From positions 38,059,115-38,123,114 of the forward strand of contig NC_045138.2 in the NCBI RefSeq assembly GCF_008831285.2: DNA of 64,000 nt. Reading direction: 5' to 3'. The notes under the pieces are model-generated. The model saw nothing but the letters and a program-made list of their open reading frames with translations, was not told the DNA's origin and did not search any database. Within the stretch, counting starts at the first letter, position 1. Every line of letters starts with the position of its first letter. Source of the stretch: Nymphaea colorata. Its lineage: Eukaryota > Streptophyta > Magnoliopsida > Nymphaeales > Nymphaeaceae. The translations under genes and the position numbers were made by a program. Positions 23,940-37,332 of this stretch are shown one piece after another.

Positions 23940-25112
23940 CTACACAGAGCAGTGGAACTTCTCCAATGAGCGGAGGAAGTCAAGAGCTGCCTCCCTGGCC
24001 TTCTCCGGCGGCGGCACATCAGGGTTCAACGGCTCAAAATCTGCCTTCCATTCAGCCTTGCACTTTTTCTGCTCATAGCCGGGTTCTGGCATGAAAGTAA
24101 AGGTGATCTTGTATGGATCATACATGTTCCTGAGCTCACCATCAACCAGACTGTAACTCACCAACCGCCCGTTCTCAACCTTCTCTATCTTCTGTGTTGA
24201 TTCCTTAACGAAACCCCGCAAAGCTAATTCAACATCAAACAAGTGTTAAGATCTTCATTCTGCATATTGTGGTGCTAGTGTATGAACACAGCTACACATT
24301 AGGTATGTGTATGTGTGTGTAACAACATTGAATGGCGACTTACTGACTTATGAGGGTCATCCAGTCTATCATGATGAACAGTTGGAAAAAAAAAAGTGGA
24401 GAATATTTTTATTTACTAATATTAGCTTGCACTTTTTTTGTTTGTTTTTCTTTCAACTGTCCATCTTAAAGGATAAGACGATCCTTATAAGTGAGTTAGA
24501 TTACTTTCGATAGACATATATGTAGACACACACCCATTTTTGTGCTTGGTATGTTCGTATGTAGCATGTATTTATCACCATGCGTGCACGAATTCACAAA
24601 AGATGTGAGCATCCGTGCTACTCAGAGCACGGACCTGCTGCTGGCCCGAGCTGGCCATGTTAGATCCCGTGGGACGAAGATGAGTTCATGTTTATCTCTC
24701 TCTCTCTCTCTCTCTCTCTCACGCATTACATTTCATGTAAGTCGGAAACAGCCGAAGTGTGCGGGACTTGTGGACCTGGTCGACGTACATTTGCCGTAAA
24801 TTTTCAGGTTAGGATCATGTTGATTATGTTATCTAATTGATAACAGAGACGACAGGAAAATACGAAAAGGAAAGTATATTATAGCTCCAGAAGATTACCA
24901 GGTCCTAGCTTGAAATGGCGCAAGCTTCCGGGTGACCCATCTCCTTGGAGATACTCTGCTTCAGCAAGGAACTGAGGATTTATTTTGCTAACAACCTCGT
25001 TATTCATAAACATTCCCCACGCAGTAGGAGCAGGGACATTGATCATCACTTCTCCTTTGAGGGTTCTCATTGTCACTTCCTCTCTCCTTTCCTGTAAGGC
25101 TTTGTTCTGCAA
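23940..25112 (-). CDS. Bet v 1 / PR-10 family (START-like fold) protein
   Basis: Two exons, 24899-25112 and 23940-24223, joined over a 675-bp GT-AG intron. The phase closes (LGP-A-LRGF) and gives 165 aa, or 151 aa if the inner ATG (MRTLKGEV) is used. The inner start resembles family members more. Visible signatures are the glycine-rich loop GDGSPGSLRHFKLGP and the C-terminal helix VPPPEKAREAALDFLRSLEK. The family comprises small cytosolic proteins with a large hydrophobic cavity that bind steroids, cytokinins, flavonoids or alkaloid intermediates; some are enzymes of the norcoclaurine synthase type. The ligand cannot be told from sequence. The intron position within the first half is usual for plant PR-10 genes. 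Confidence 0.87.
24695..24720. repeat. (TC)13 microsatellite in the Bet v 1 gene intron
   Basis: A pure TC run inside the single intron. Confidence 0.95.
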
Positions 25113-25140
25113 GTTGCTGATTCTAGTGCACGTTGTGGTC

Positions 25141-25150
25141 TTAAATAGGC
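25141..25150 (-). promoter_or_regulatory. TATA-like box of the Bet v 1 gene
   Basis: On the minus strand ctatttaaga lies about 30-40 bp upstream of the outer ATG. This favours a short leader and makes the inner ATG a likely initiation site. Confidence 0.5.
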
Positions 25151-25159
25151 CGCTTGAAC

Positions 25160-28100
25160 CCTAGAAAGGGACACAAGAAAGCACCAAATAGATTAGAGAA
25201 TGATATGGTGAATATATCTTTTCTTGTCAGTTCTTGTTCCTGTCTACCTTTTATTGATTAAGAAGCACGACCAACTAATTGATCAAGACCACATACAGAT
25301 AATGATTCTATTATAAAGCAGATTCCCTATAAAGGGCATGGCTCATTGCACTTTATACCTTCAGCCTACTATAAAAGCTGCAAGCCTGCAATTTCAAAGA
25401 TTACCCAAACAACTTTTTACTATGAGAGCTACAGGAGAATGGTTTCCCGGTCTACTATAATGCATATACTAGCTATGTAGTAAATGGTCAACATGTATAT
25501 AATATTCCTACCGTACAGCATCAGCGTTATTATGTATATAACTAGGTGCAATCAGAGTTCATGAATGTGCTTCCAGCTATGTGCATTTTGGAGTAGAATC
25601 TTTAAACTATTGAGCAATTATTATAAAAAAAAAAAAGGTTGCCAAACGAATCTTTTATTTGGTAAATAATAGCCTTTATGTGACCTAAATGATATAGACC
25701 TTGTTAGGTTTCAAGGTCAAGTTCTCTTTTTGTTCCATATAGGAATACCACCAATGAAAAATTATGATAAAATAAAAATGGCGTGGAATTATAGGGCCTG
25801 CGTCATGTCCTGCTTTCTATGAAGAAATTCATTCCGTTGTTTTGGAATTATGGCAAAGGACACGGTCCGATATTGGACCATCGATTTCTTTAAATTTTAA
25901 GGCTGAACAAAGGTACATAGGTGTTGTTTGAGGAACAACTTATACAAGACGTATCCTGAATACACAAAAAGGAATTCCCGAGAGCATCTCGAAATTTTAT
26001 GGACAAGAAAAAACTTTCGATGTTTAATCTCCCCTTTCTCTATCTAGAATTTGTGAACAAACTATTTAGGGTAGAGTTCATTATAATTCTATCAATTTAT
26101 ATTGAAATTTTTTCTTTTCTCGGTGTCCGCCTTTAATTGCATGCATTGCATTTGCATAATTGCTAATCACCAAGTATTAGAGTTGTTAAAAAAGTTGTGA
26201 TGCTAACACAAATGTAGTCCAGTTCATGTTATTTTACTTCATTAAGAAATCAAATAATAAATTATAAACTCATTTCTGTAATTCTTCCCTTTTTGTTACG
26301 TTTATAAAAATCCAAAATGTTCACCTACCGTAATTTTATAATTTCTTCCACCGGAATTCGTCACCTTGCGCAGCCATCAATGTGGACAACCCGGTTCTAG
26401 TCACATCTGAGGGACCAAATAGCACCATGGACGGCAAAGATGCCCAAATCTTGTCAATCGAACAATGCAAAAGTGAGATCGGAACATGCCGGGGGTCGCG
26501 GAGAAGGCTGTCTGCTTTCGTGCCAAGTCTCCCATAAAGTTTTGCATGCTGCATCTTCCCATTTTGTCAACTAGCGATGAAGTGAATCAGGTTCTCTAAC
26601 AATGATATGAGACGTGATATTTCACTTGAATGCTTCGTCTCTTTCGAACTCTTAGAGTATGCTAAAAATATGGCATTTAGGCCACAAACTGGCTTCACAG
26701 GTGCGTAGATTGAATTTTATAGAAGCATTTTAATCAACAATCTTATATTAATGGACTCGAAAATTTAGTCTGCACTTCAAAATTTTGCAATCGCTTTGAA
26801 ACCCTCTCTCCGAAGTGTCGGTCGAATGCAGAAGATAGAGGTAAACATGAAAAGAAAAGAGGATTGCAACACAGAGAACCGGAGAACATACGAATGCCAT
26901 AATCGGCGCATATGTAATGATCGGCCATGTAAAAATATCGTCGGAATGACCTGTGCGGGATAAATTTCATAAAAGGGTGCAACAGCGTGATCCGTTTGGC
27001 ATAGACCCAATTTTTCCTCTTTGATCCCTTATCCATTTCTTTTCTTGCTCCCGGTGGTATCAAGATGCCAATGTGTTGGATATCTTATATTTCTTTTCTT
27101 GCTCCTGGTGGTATCAAGATGCCAATGTGTTGAGATATCTTATCTGTTTCTTAAAAAAATGAACATAGATACCTCCAGAAAAGATTTTCAGTTCAATTTT
27201 TTTTTTTTTTTATTTGGACCAATCCACCTATTTGGCTTCTTGTATTAAACATAATTTGTGTATCAAATCCAATGATACTATTGTTCCGTACCATCATGGA
27301 TGAAGACCCGGGCAAGATATGGACTTCTTCGGGTGCAAGAGACGGAGAAGGCCTCTTACCTTAGAACAGCCATGGGGTCCTCGTTTTCTCATTAAGGTTT
27401 TCTGGGTTTCATTCACAATTTTCCAACCCAAATTCAACATCATCCGTGCCAAGCACCATTTTTTTAACAAGAAAAAAGGATTCGAATATAAAATGAGAAA
27501 CATGGAGTACTCTGAAAAAGATAGTCAATTGACTTTCTCGAAACTTTAATCTCCACAGAAACCAGAAATTTGCCTCCAAGAAGAATTTGCTAAAGAGAGG
27601 AAAACTAAAAGCCATACTTAAAAAGGACCGTCATTCAAGGGATACGCTCCAAAGGAAGAAGGATCTTTCAAAAACTTTGGAGAAAACCTAACTTACCCCG
27701 ATCAAGTCCTATTGGCCTAGCTAAGAGCTTGTTCAAAAAAGTCTCCAAGCGGAAGAGGTTATTACTATAACGCGGTGTAATTGGTACAACTGTGAGGACT
27801 GGGCCTATTTTCCTGTTCATCCGTTTTCAGCTGTATTTTTGCAATAAAGGTGACAGGCCTAACCTCCAGCAGGGCTGCTGCTTCTTCTGTGCCCAGCAAA
27901 TCCAAGCTCCAGGCTGACCCATTTAGATTCCCTAACTCTGCAGTTCAACAGTCCAAGCCCTAACTAGAACCCTAACCCAACCCAGAGAGAGGGGCAGAAA
28001 GATTCAGTCTAGCCATCCATATACGTGAAAATCAGACAAAGATTCAATAAGAAACCCAATAGTATCTGCATCCAATTACTAATTGGATGTGAAATACTGA

Positions 28101-28580
28101 AATTTCTTATTGAATACTACCTGACTTGGGATCAAGACGACAATCGGATTATATAAAAAAACATGGCCGCCCTTTGTGATAATGAAGGCAAATCTTTTCC
28201 AGTGGTTAATACAGGTCGTTGTCAAAAGGTAAGATTCGCTCAACATACCAAAAGCCAATGAAGCTTTGGAGAGAGACGTGGTCTTAGGGACAGACGACTA
28301 TAAATAACAGATGCAATCTCCATGAAGAATGTCCAACTAACATGCATAATAGGTGCTCAAATTGATGCATTACACGAGACTTGTAAGAAAAGCAAAGGGA
28401 ACGAAGGTATAATCACATCTATCATTCTAATGACTTTGCAGGTACACTGTACAAGAACACATATAATTGATAGAAACAGCAATCAAGCAAGAAGAGAAAA
28501 AAAGAAAACTAATATAGGTCACACAGATCAGGATACTCGCACTTGCATCAACAAGTATATATAGAAGGGAAACCAGGAGA
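25160..28580. other. Intergenic DNA between the Bet v 1 and TPC1 genes
   Basis: AT-rich. Short minus-strand frames at 26336-26554 and 26743-27063 and plus-strand frames near 27319 and 28322 carry no recognisable domains. A 54-bp unit is repeated at 27035-27143. Near 27780-28060 there is a more G+C-balanced stretch of unknown origin. Confidence 0.5.
27035..27143. repeat. Two-copy 54-bp tandem repeat
   Basis: The units start atttcttttcttgctcc at 27035 and 27089 and both continue with ggtggtatcaagatgccaat. Confidence 0.9.
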
Positions 28581-28588
28581 AACTATGA

Positions 28589-31133
28589 CTAACATCCATT
28601 ATTTTTTTCTAACTCAGCACTTAGCATATGATGGAGCAAAATATGTACTCTGCCGCTCCTTTTTGAACTGCAGCAAAGGATTAGAGGAGATGATGAATGC
28701 AAAAATTATTCTAAATAAAGACAAGATGTCTTCTTAAAGAAAATGTATACTAGAATAGTGAAGATGGTGGGCTGACATACCTAACACGCAATTGTGGCAC
28801 AAAGGAACTCCTTCGATCCTGACAAAATAAATTTGAAGAGTCAAGTGCCATAAAAATGCAACAAGTTAATCTTTAGAAAATTGAAATAATCAAGCACAAT
28901 GAGGTTGCACCAATGAACGATGTTGATTTTCTTATCAGTGAATAAAAAATTAGCAGAGACAATAATGAATTAAACGAGATGTTTAAGTAACCCTTTTCTA
29001 GCAGAAGTATACCCAAGATTACTAATGAACTTGAGCAAAGAACACGGCAAGTATGAGACATTGTGACAAAAGTATTCATATGTGCAGTCAAAAAATGAGA
29101 TTTGTTGGCAGATCACGTATGTGCCCATCAACGTAGACAATTTTTATTTTGAGAAGATACCAAGAGGCCCCGCTTTATTGGTAGAAAAGGTTTGCATTAG
29201 GCAAAATTTGTCTCTGCAAAAAATTATGGAAGTTGGAACCTTGGCAAAAGTTCTGCCTCTTTTTGGAGGAAAGGCACTTTGCATCTTCTCCGGTTACCAT
29301 GTTAAAGCTTTAACCATTGCATAAGGAAAAGCTGTCTCCAATCAAACAGCCAATAATTCCTGACATGAATGTGACAGAACCAACTACAGGTACTTCCTCA
29401 TACTAATTATGACATGCAAATTAAAGACAATTCTTTCTATTCAAAAGAACAATGAAAGAACCTCACTTTTCCACAGATCACTATTCATGAGGACCATTAA
29501 TGGCGGCTAAGCCACCTCTTTCCAAATTATAGTCCAGTTTATCAATCAGAACCATGATAACAGCACAAAATCGGTGATGTCTGAGCAAGAGAAAAAGTAA
29601 ATTTTGTTTACAAATTTGAATACATTCATAGTTCAACCAAGGTGAGCATATATGACACTTTAATAGCAGAAAACGATATTACTCCTGATAGCACCCTGAC
29701 CTTTCTATTTTCATCTTGTGTACTCTCCAGCTCCATTTCAGCAAAAAAGGCCTCCAACACGAATGCCACAATCTACAATGTATCAACCCAAAAAGTAAAT
29801 CAGAGCAGTAAAGACCCAGTGTTTGGAACATGAAAGTTTGACACTTGAAAGACTTAACACCCTATGTTTAGTAAGAGCCTGGGTGATTCTATTCAAGCTC
29901 TGCATGAGTTTTTCAGCATAGTTAGAGCTGGTCTTTCCACATACATCATAATGAAAAGTAATAATAATAGTGTGTATCGGCAACCATTAATGCTAGGTGG
30001 TGTAAAATATTTAAGTTGTCCATCTAAACAAATAACCATCCTAAACTAGATAAGAATAGTCAATAGATAAAGGATTGAAATGTGAAACTTTCATTTCTAA
30101 AAACCTAGTCAAACGCAAGTAAAAGGAACATCAGTTTCAGGGACACCAGCATATTCTACTGTTTAATATTGCAAATTGCAAAAATTTGTGAAAATGCACA
30201 TTGGATATTATCTATTAGATGCCCACCATTGCTGACAAAGATAATAATTAGAGATAACAAGAGAACTGAAAGAAGTAGGGTAGCCAATGAAGAAAAAGAA
30301 GGCCCATATATATATATATTCAATAAAATAAGTTACATTACCAGATTTAACAGCATCAGGACTGTAATGACGTAAAAACTTGCAAAGAAGACTATTGCCC
30401 ATGATGTTCCAGTCAATTCCACGTAGCTCTAAAATATAAAATCAGGCATAAGCAATTTCAGGCACGTGAGAGAAAAAAGAGGCACTTTTCCAGAAAAAAT
30501 AAACTCATGAATTTGCAAAAAATAGAAAAATTGAGCTATCCGATAAACAATTGTTTTACTTCTTTTGCAATGTGACATGTGACCTCCAAAAATTTTAAAA
30601 AATGAAAAATTTGAAGCATATGTTCCATTATCAGCTAACAAACAATTCAAAGCACATCTATAATAATGAATTGGCTGGTAAGAGCTTGGCCCCTACTCCA
30701 AGATTAATCTTGATGCAGTCTCAAAATTTCTTACTGAAGACAACATATCCTCATAATATGTAAGAGCCTGCTAGTCAAAAGTTGATCCAAGCCTTGGATA
30801 TAGCATTTCAAAAGTTTTAGTCAGCTAATCAGTAATTCTATCCAGATACACTTGGGTAACAATCGGGTGGAAATTTTCACTGTCTCAGGCAAAAATCAAA
30901 CTGGTTCGGGTGATAAACACCATTATTGCTACTTTCAGGGGCAGAGACAAGGTGGGCTGGCAAAGGCCACCCCCATTCCCCTTAGATTTTGAAAAACAAA
31001 ACTTTATCTTTTCACGTTTTCAAAAATTTTACCTTGGTCCATGTAAAAATTTTGAAAAATGTAATGGGCCCTGCCGAAAATTTTCAGAGATTACATTTAG
31101 GACATCAACTTGATTTCTAGTTTTTGGGGCCAT

Positions 31134-31179
<46 letters not shown>

Positions 31180-34100
31180 TACACACATGTCAGCCCCTCC
31201 AAGAAAAAATTGTATCTGTGCCCCTGACTACTTTCCGCCATTTAGTACTACATTCTATTGTTGTTTGGAGACAGACAATCTGAATCTGTTCATTCATAGA
31301 AGCTACGAGGCAAGAACAGAAACACTGCCAATGAAAGACTGATTCAGGTGTCAAGACCACCCATCAACCATGGTTGGTTTTTGCATATTACAGCAATGTG
31401 GATGGACTACATCCACATCAGCCTTTAGATATTGTTCACGAAGTGTTCAGATGTCCTAAAGAGTTTTGCTTCATCCAGTGATAAATTTAGCAATATCCTC
31501 AGACATAAAAGTATAAAATAAACTTTTATTCATATTAAAAGGTTGGCACTAGTACATAAGTAACTCCAAGTTTAAGAGGATGAATCTTCAGTATTGGTCA
31601 AAGTACCTGCATCCATACTTGCCAATTGCCCATAACAAGCAGATTGAATAGTGTCACCATTCCATTTGGATAATCATTGAAATTGAAAAGTAGATAGCTA
31701 CTTGTATTAAGGAAATATGATGACCAACAATGCTGCTTTTTAAAATAATATTGTAACACCTTCATCACATAAGAAAAGAACTAAAATCGAACATTAATCA
31801 TCATACAGCCCTCACTGACAAGATCAATGAACAAAGTAAAATGCAGTTCTAAAAATGGATCAGCCAGCCTATAGCAACTTGAGAAGGATACTCATCATCC
31901 CAAAGGTCTGTGCTCTCCAGTTTAGGGTTCCCTGAATAGACAAGGCCGCCAAAGAGCTGAACAGTGAAAAAAAAAAGTCTGTATAAGCAATATTAATTGA
32001 TCGAATTACTTCAGAGATGAGAAAAAATTTATCCCTGGAGTTTGCAAAACTTTCAAGAGTCGCATCATATTCCTGTCAAGCTAACAACAACTCATACACA
32101 GAAAGCGCTAATATAAGCAGAGTTGTCTCACTGCATCTAGCACCAATTTTGGCTAAAAGAATATTGTGAAGCATGTACGATCCATGAAGTACTATTAACA
32201 GGAGCACAACATAATTCAGTTGCTAACCTGACAACAATTTTCATGTAAGCATATGAAGCAAAAAGACCCTGCCAATACATTCACTGAATATTTGCCTATT
32301 TAAAATCATGCAAAGCCATACTAATGACACAAAACATACATTACTTACAAAGTGACCACTTGGAACGGAAAAAATGGCAAGATCATTTCAGATAAGAAAA
32401 AGCATATCGATGAAAATACACTGTGAGGGTTTACTATAGCAATATTTCCAAATTGTTGTTTTATGAAACAAAACCATGTTCACAAGAAGAAGTCAGATGC
32501 CTTAAGTAATCATAAAGAAGATTCTCAATTTTCATAATGCAAACATATCAATCTTGACGCTCCTCTCCACAGGATTTCTGACATCAGATTCTTTCTTTCC
32601 TGATTGTAGTTGTTTCCTTAAGATAACAGTTCGGGATGATGCTGATACACATTTGTAAAATTTCTTTCTCACAACAACCTCTTTTCTCTTAGGAACTATA
32701 TATCTACATCTATATTTCTCAAATTTACTTCAGTGTTGTCTTTATTTTTCACATCTCTCACTCCTACGACAAACTTCGCACCGATTTGTATGGCCATTTA
32801 TGCCCAAAACAAAAAAATTCAGTTCCATATATTTTTTTTGGGAACCTTTTTGCAAGATGAGATTTTCTTGGGAAAGTATTGGGAAAGCTGTGGCATTTTA
32901 GAACTTAAAAGCAATGTTGTAAAAAGTGCAGTGTTGTACGTATCGTACGATACGAGCCCGTATCGTACGATACGTATCCTATTGATCACATTTTACGATA
33001 CGATACACCCCCCGTATCGTAGATGAGGGGTGTATCGGCCCTATATCGCACGTATCGTGCGATACAAGGCCCGTATCATACAATACGGGGCGATACACCC
33101 TGTATCGCACGATACGTGCTAATTTTTTAGGAGACATTAAACAACCAAAAAGTAAAAACCCTTCGATGCCCGACCCTTCTCCTTCCTCTCTCTTGACTTT
33201 CAACAGTTCCGGTGGGTGTTTGGGCAGCTACAGACCGACGGCGACCGACAACCAGTGACGGATGGAGAATGGCAACGGACGGCGAATGAAGGGATATGGG
33301 TGAGAAACCCTCCCTCTGCTCCGTTTCAGAAGATAGCGAGACGAAGGGAGGACCGTCGAGCCGTCGATGGGAAAGAGAGAAGAAGAAAGCAGGGCTGCCC
33401 GGCGGTCTGCTCTTCTTTCTTCTCCGCCCCCTTCTTCTGCCTTTACCTCACTTCTGCTGCCGCTTGATGCGCCATTGGCCGTCGCCATTTTCGTTGTGCT
33501 GGGCATAGAGAATAAGCTGGCGGTGCGTGAAGGGTAACAGTGATAGGTTGCATCGGGCGGCTCCATGGCGGGAGAAGGCGATCGGTGCCTCACCCACCTT
33601 CACATAGAGGAATGAGCATTTGAAAGCCCTAATTTTTCATTTAGCTCGGCCTCCCGGTTTTGCATATTCAAAGTGGATCTTACATCCAAATCTGATAGGA
33701 TCCAATGAAAGTGATGTGCATAATTTAGACATAAGTCTCCATTCGGCTTTGAATTCCAATGGTTTGGATTTGAAAGTCTTCCACATTGAAATTTCATGGA
33801 TTGAAGAACTTATTATTTTTTATTTTTACTGATTTTTTAAGAATTTTTTGAATTATTTTTTGATTTTTTCTTGATTTATTATTATTATTTTTTTAAAAAA
33901 TGCGATACGGTTACGATACGGTTACGATACGTTACGATATTTTACGATACGGCGTATCTTAAAGCCCGATCGATACCGGTTACGATACGTTTTTTACAAC
34001 ATTGAAAAAGTGTATCATAAACCGTATCGGTCTGGCTTTAAGATACGTCATATCGTAAAATATCGTAACCATATCGTTTTTTTTTTAAAATAAATCAGAA

Positions 34101-37100
34101 AAAAATTAAATAAGAAAAAAATCGAAAAAATCATTAAAAAATCAGTAAAAATCAAGAATAATATGTTCTTCATAAAAAACATGTTTGACAGAATGACAGA
34201 CTTATTATTGCTATAAAGTTACGGTTTATCATTCGTAAACATCAAAATTCATAACAATATCAATCTAGAAAGCACAAGTCAACAATTACATAACGTATAT
34301 CATAATTTCATAACCATAGATTCATAAGTCATAAGGTCCATAAAGTCTATGAGATACCACATCAAAAAGCAAGTTTGAAATGTTATATATTACATCACAA
34401 GATGATAATGGAATTGTGAAAATGTTCAATGTCAACACATATAAAATGAAAGCACTCTCGACCCTCATTCATAATCTTCATCATACTCATTCCCATCCTC
34501 ATCTCCATCTTCATCTTCATGATTTAAAAAACCTCTTTCCTCCCAACAGGAATAAGCCACCCACGCACAAATCCATAGTTTAATCGATGATTTCATGGTG
34601 AAAATCGATGATTTCATGGTGGAAATCGATGATTTTCCTCCAAGGCGGCACAATCTCTAGGTTAGAAATGAAGAAGAGGCGGGTTTTTATGAAGAAAAAT
34701 CGAAAAAGGGGGGTTTGGGCCCCCCTTTTTTGAAATCAGCCCGTATCGCACGATACGGGGGCCTGTATCATATGTATCGTACGATACAAGTATGATACAC
34801 CACAATTTACGATACGGGAAGTGTATCATATCATGTTTCCTAAACGATACGATACGTATCATACGATACGTACAACACTCCTTAAAAGTATAAAAACAAA
34901 GAAAAAGTTACAAGATAATAGGTTTTCTAATTACTTTCTTGCAAAAATCATTAGAGAAAATCAAACGAAATTCATGTTTAAAAACGAAGCTTCCTGAATG
35001 CCTGATAAAAATATCAGAAATATAACAGGATAATATCACAGTAATTTTCTTTCAATGATCTTCTAAAAAATATTGGGATATTTCTAGCTGGCTGCAGATG
35101 ACCACAGCAATGGGGTATTTTCAAAACATTCTTGAAGCACATAGAAATTGTTACTTAAGCTACTCTATAAGAAATTTCCCAAACAAAAGGCCGGACAATA
35201 AAAGAAGAACCAGTATGGCACTAGTACCTGCAACCCAAGAGAGCAAGAAGCACATAGAAATTGCTACTTAAGCTACTCTATAAGAAATTTCCCAAACAAA
35301 AGGCCAGACAATAAAAGAAGAACCAGTATGGCACTAGTACCTTCAAATTTACGATACGGGAAGTGTATCATATCATGTTTCCTAAACGATACGATACGTA
35401 TCATACGATACGTACAACACTCCTTAAAAGTATAAAAACAAAGAAAAAGTTACAAGATAATAGGTTTTCTAATTACTTTCTTGCAAAAATCATTAGAGAA
35501 AATCAAACGAAATTCATGTTTAAAAACGAAGCTTCCTGAATGCCTGATAAAAATATCAGAAATATAACAGGATAATATCACAGTAATTTTCTTTCAATGA
35601 TCTTCTAAAAAATATTGGGATATTTCTAGCTGGCTGCAGATGACCACAGCAATGGGGTATTTTCAAAACATTCTTGAAGCACATAGAAATTGTTACTTAA
35701 GCTACTCTATAAGAAATTTCCCAAACAAAAGGCCGGACAATAAAAGAAGAACCAGTATGGCACTAGTACCTGCAACCCAAGAGAGCAAGAAGCACATAGA
35801 AATTGCTACTTAAGCTACTCTATAAGAAATTTCCCAAACAAAAGGCCAGACAATAAAAGAAGAACCAGTATGGCACTAGTACCTGCAACCCAAGAGAGCA
35901 ATAAATACACAGTACACAAAAGACGGTTCCAAGGTATGGCATCAGGCTCGGAATAAGAGTAAAAAATGTAGCCACAAATGCCCTGTAGCGGTGCACATGC
36001 ATCAATAGTCTAGTTAAGCGCAGCATCCTTGCAATAAGAAGGTAACGGATCCTGAAAGAAGAAAAAAAAAGATATATCAAGAATTGCAGAACATATTTTG
36101 AAAGGAGGAAAACAGATATTTCAGGACTTGCAGTCTCGTAGCTAGCAGTTAATGTAATTAGAACAATAAAAGTTTTACAGATTTTTCTTTCAGTGCTAGA
36201 GATAATGGACCATTTATTTCATGAAAACATCTGTAACACGAGTACGGCTCTAAAAGAGCAGTACCTGTATCGTACTGGTACGTACTTGGATACATCCTAG
36301 GTATGTGTCTGACCATATCGGATACGGTCAACGTACCCGTGTACGTATCCGGTATTTTTCAGACTTGGTCAAAGTTGACCAAGTCCAACTTTGGATTAGG
36401 TTTTGGTTTTTCCTTTTCTTACTTTTAAAGAAAATGCAAAGCCCTTGACTTTTGTCAAGGGCCGTGCGTATTACCCATTGTAGCAGCAGATGTTTGGTTC
36501 TTTGGTGACGTTGGTGCTCGGTCGACTGGTTTCTGGCAGTTTTCAGTGAGAGGTAATGCCTCTGGCGAAGGACGACACAGCTGCAGTTGTTCACCGACTT
36601 CACCGACTGATTTGGGCATTTTTTTGTTGAAGCTTCATATTTAAGTTTTTTTTTTCTTTTTTGGCGGACTCCCATCATCCAACAGTCTATCTGTTCACTT
36701 CCGGCAGCAGGTTTAGAATCGTCCTCCCTTCTTCTATGACCTACATAAACTACTCTCCTTTTTCTTCTTCGAAAATCATAGTGTTTGCCCTTTCCCTTTT
36801 GTATTTATATGCAACCATATTTTTTTCAGTTAACAGTGCACCGTGCCTTTTTTATTGTTCGATTTGAACCGGTTTCTTCCTCTTTTTTGTTGTTTCATGT
36901 GTGCTCCTATATTATTTTCTGTAACTGACCTGTAACCCATTCCATTTCAGCATTTAGCACTTAGATTCCAGTTCCACATTGCTGAGCTGTGGTTCATATT
37001 TGACTGTCTAAGGGACTGGTCAGTTGTTTGGTAGATGATTTTCCTCATTCCATTGCAACTTTGCAATATGTGCAGCAGATGACTTTGGCATTGATATGTA

Positions 37101-37253
37101 TTAGTATTATATCTATATGCTTAAAGTTTTTCATAGGTTTCTTAAACAAACTGCTGCAAGAGCCGTAGGTATATATTTTCTTTGTTGTTTACTTGTCATA
37201 GATATTTTTATGTTATTTACTTGTTTATCATTTCTTCCTACGTTTTTTTTGTG

Positions 37254-37332
<79 letters not shown>

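Noticed and set aside
26336-27063. Minus-strand frames of 72, 106 and 77 codons
   Set aside because: No recognisable family, overlapping frames of similar length, and no convincing splice links.
33228-33593. 121-codon minus frame in the palindrome element
   Set aside because: It is in a G+C-rich stretch of a repeat inside an intron, with competing frames on both strands and no transposase motif.
33200-33600. Possible independent gene in TPC1 intron 17
   Set aside because: No homology recognised and no splice structure that leads to a sensible protein.
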